From IMG/VR virus record IMGVR_UViG_3300025010_000002, positions 62,001-126,000 of that record: a DNA stretch of 64,000 bases; one strand, given 5' to 3'. Of the stretch, positions 62,820 to 64,000 are shown piece by piece. Made by a program: the position numbers and the translations under genes. The notes under the pieces were generated by a model that did not search any database, had not been told where the DNA came from, and saw nothing but the letters and a program-made list of their open reading frames with translations. Each line of letters starts with the position of its first letter. The first letter of the stretch is position 1. Origin of the DNA: a virus.

Positions 62820-64000
62820 CTACACCCACCGGATGCTGCTCTTCACGAAGAAGCCGTCGTTCAGCATTGTCTGGGCATTCTTTGTGATCACGCCACGTTC
62901 ATATTCCATGTTCCCTACTGGATATGGATCAGTGACCATGATTGGAATGAATGGAAGCCATGCATAACCGGCTTCGATCCAGCTGTTACCCTTTGCGCCC
63001 ATGACATACTCATTGTCACCATACGCTAGGTTACGGTAGATGTCCCAACGATCCATCAACCGACCAACCTTGTGTGGACCTGTAGGTGGCTGCATGCCGT
63101 TGTTCTCAACCTTGAACATTGTGTTAGGCATTGACATGATCAGGTTGCAAACTTCGTTACCTGCACCCAGCCATGTGCCCTGGATACGCCGTGTGGTCTT
63201 GTAGATCTGTGAACTTTCGCGCTGTAGATGCTTCACGAAGTCCTGGGCGCGTTCCATTTCGCTGATGAACACTGGGTTAGCTGCTAGGAAGCGGTCTGCA
63301 CCGGCTAGAGTTGATGCAGGAGCCTGTGCCATAATGTCGTCCAGAACTAGCTGGTCGATTTCGGCGCGGAGCTCACCGGCGAGAATTGCGATTGCTTCGT
63401 CGTCAATGCTCTTGCCATAGTGCTGCTCTAGTTCGAATGCTGAGTCAAGCAACCAATTCATTGCTAGCTGACGCTTCTGTGCTACCACGACTGCCTCACG
63501 GATTGCGAGCTTCACGCGGCCAGTGTTGGCTGGGCGACTTTCGAAGTCGAACTCATAGCTTGCAACTGTTAGTGCATTGGTCTGAGGAACGAACGCAACA
63601 CCAACGTTGAAGGTACCAATTGCCTGGGTGTTGTCATGAACGATTGTTACTGTGTCAACGCCATCAGTGATGGTGAATGAACTAGCTGCTGCAGTGCCAG
63701 TGAAGGTACGAACAGCTGCACCATCCCAGTAACCAACAGTAACAGTAGCCCCAGTCTTGAATGGGAAATGCTCGAAGCTGTGTTCATAGTTGGTACCAAT
63801 TGCACCAAAGGCTGCAATAGGCTCGCCCTGAACGATGTCTGAGCTGAAGTACTTATAGGCATTACCATTGTTACGGAGACCAGTAACCTTCTGTGCATGG
63901 AACATTGTGTCGCCTGGGCGAATGATACCCTGGCCTGTTTCATACTGGTAGTCTAGCCAGAAGACCTGACCAGTCTTACGATCCATAGGCTGAACGCTAA
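62820..64000 (-). CDS. major capsid protein, T4 gp23-like, C-terminal part
   Basis: Open beyond the right edge; about 393 residues visible, beginning SVQPMDRKTGQVFWLDYQYE. The core FDFESRPANTGRVKLAIREA, MSMPNTMFKVENNG, ETIYRNLAYGDNEYVM-like region and MVTDPYPVGNMEYERGV with WVKSSIRWV-like end recall HK97-fold capsids of the gp23 group. It should be cleaved by a prohead protease and assembled into the head shell. An N-terminal piece is repeated in the gene at 43739. Confidence 0.7.
   Translation of the reverse strand, partial: SVQPMDRKTGQVFWLDYQYETGQGIIRPGDTMFHAQKVTGLRNNGNAYKYFSSDIVQGEPIAAFGAIGTNYEHSFEHFPFKTGATVTVGYWDGAAVRTFTGTAAASSFTITDGVDTVTIVHDNTQAIGTFNVGVAFVPQTNALTVASYEFDFESRPANTGRVKLAIREAVVVAQKRQLAMNWLLDSAFELEQHYGKSIDDEAIAILAGELRAEIDQLVLDDIMAQAPASTLAGADRFLAANPVFISEMERAQDFVKHLQRESSQIYKTTRRIQGTWLGAGNEVCNLIMSMPNTMFKVENNGMQPPTGPHKVGRLMDRWDIYRNLAYGDNEYVMGAKGNSWIEAGYAWLPFIPIMVTDPYPVGNMEYERGVITKNAQTMLNDGFFVKSSIRWV

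Overview
The window looks like part of the genome of a large tailed bacteriophage (jumbo-phage scale). Nearly every gene lies on the minus strand in long, tightly packed runs with ATGA, TAATG, GTGA or TTGA stop/start overlaps. Most genes are tiny and unrecognised. Strong GGAGG-type Shine-Dalgarno sites, tRNA-like genes, an HNH endonuclease and a virion gene block at the right edge complete the picture. The right-edge gene resembles a T4-gp23-type major capsid protein. The host cannot be named. The strong Shine-Dalgarno sites and consensus sigma70-like promoters (for example TTGACA-17 bp-TATAAT at 49925-49953) fit a bacterial host using a vegetative sigma factor.

Layout from left to right; transcription runs right to left unless stated. 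1-12 kb: start of an SF2 helicase, an HslV/proteasome-like Ntn-hydrolase, a class I methyltransferase, a sigma-factor-like protein, a DRB0094-type RNA ligase and many small genes. 12-19.5 kb: a compact cassette that looks like a ubiquitin-like conjugation system. It holds a tandem beta-grasp-like protein, a metallo-beta-lactamase-fold hydrolase, a JAMM/JAB metalloprotease, an E1/ThiF-like enzyme, an E2-like candidate with a conserved-looking Cys, and a protein with two MIB/HERC2 domains (a domain otherwise known from eukaryotic E3 ligases). Two more ubiquitin-like homologues lie at 22-23 kb, beyond a block of Cys-rich paralogues and two tRNA genes flanking an HNH endonuclease. 23.4-26 kb: nadE, pncB and pncA, three of the four Preiss-Handler NAD steps. 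26-32.5 kb: lipoprotein, zinc-ribbon and membrane mini-proteins, a radical SAM enzyme and a left-handed beta-helix (hexapeptide) protein encoded by 18-bp tandem repeats. 33-38 kb: expanded families of small Cys-rich proteins with shared C-terminal motifs. 38.0-40.2 kb: a structured, gene-poor region holding the only plus-strand gene (RusA-like resolvase) and several strong hairpins. 40.2-44.7 kb: about a dozen genes sharing a [NDH]-K-E-x-[MI] motif, one of which also carries a piece of the major capsid protein. 44.7-50.5 kb: Nudix hydrolase, a degenerate tRNA-like element, an SPFH/prohibitin-like protein, a secreted protein and small unknowns. 50.5-53.8 kb: five glycosyltransferase- or methyltransferase-like genes. 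53.8-64 kb: large acidic probable virion proteins, including one of 1338 aa, and the C-terminal part of the capsid protein behind a clean terminator.

The most interesting possibility is the phage-encoded ubiquitin-like pathway. Processing peptidase, E1, candidate E2, a possible E3-like adaptor and abundant-looking tandem modifiers are encoded together. The NAD cluster and the HslV-like peptidase suggest the phage also manipulates host cofactor pools and protein turnover. All functions are inferred from sequence reading alone; no database search was run.
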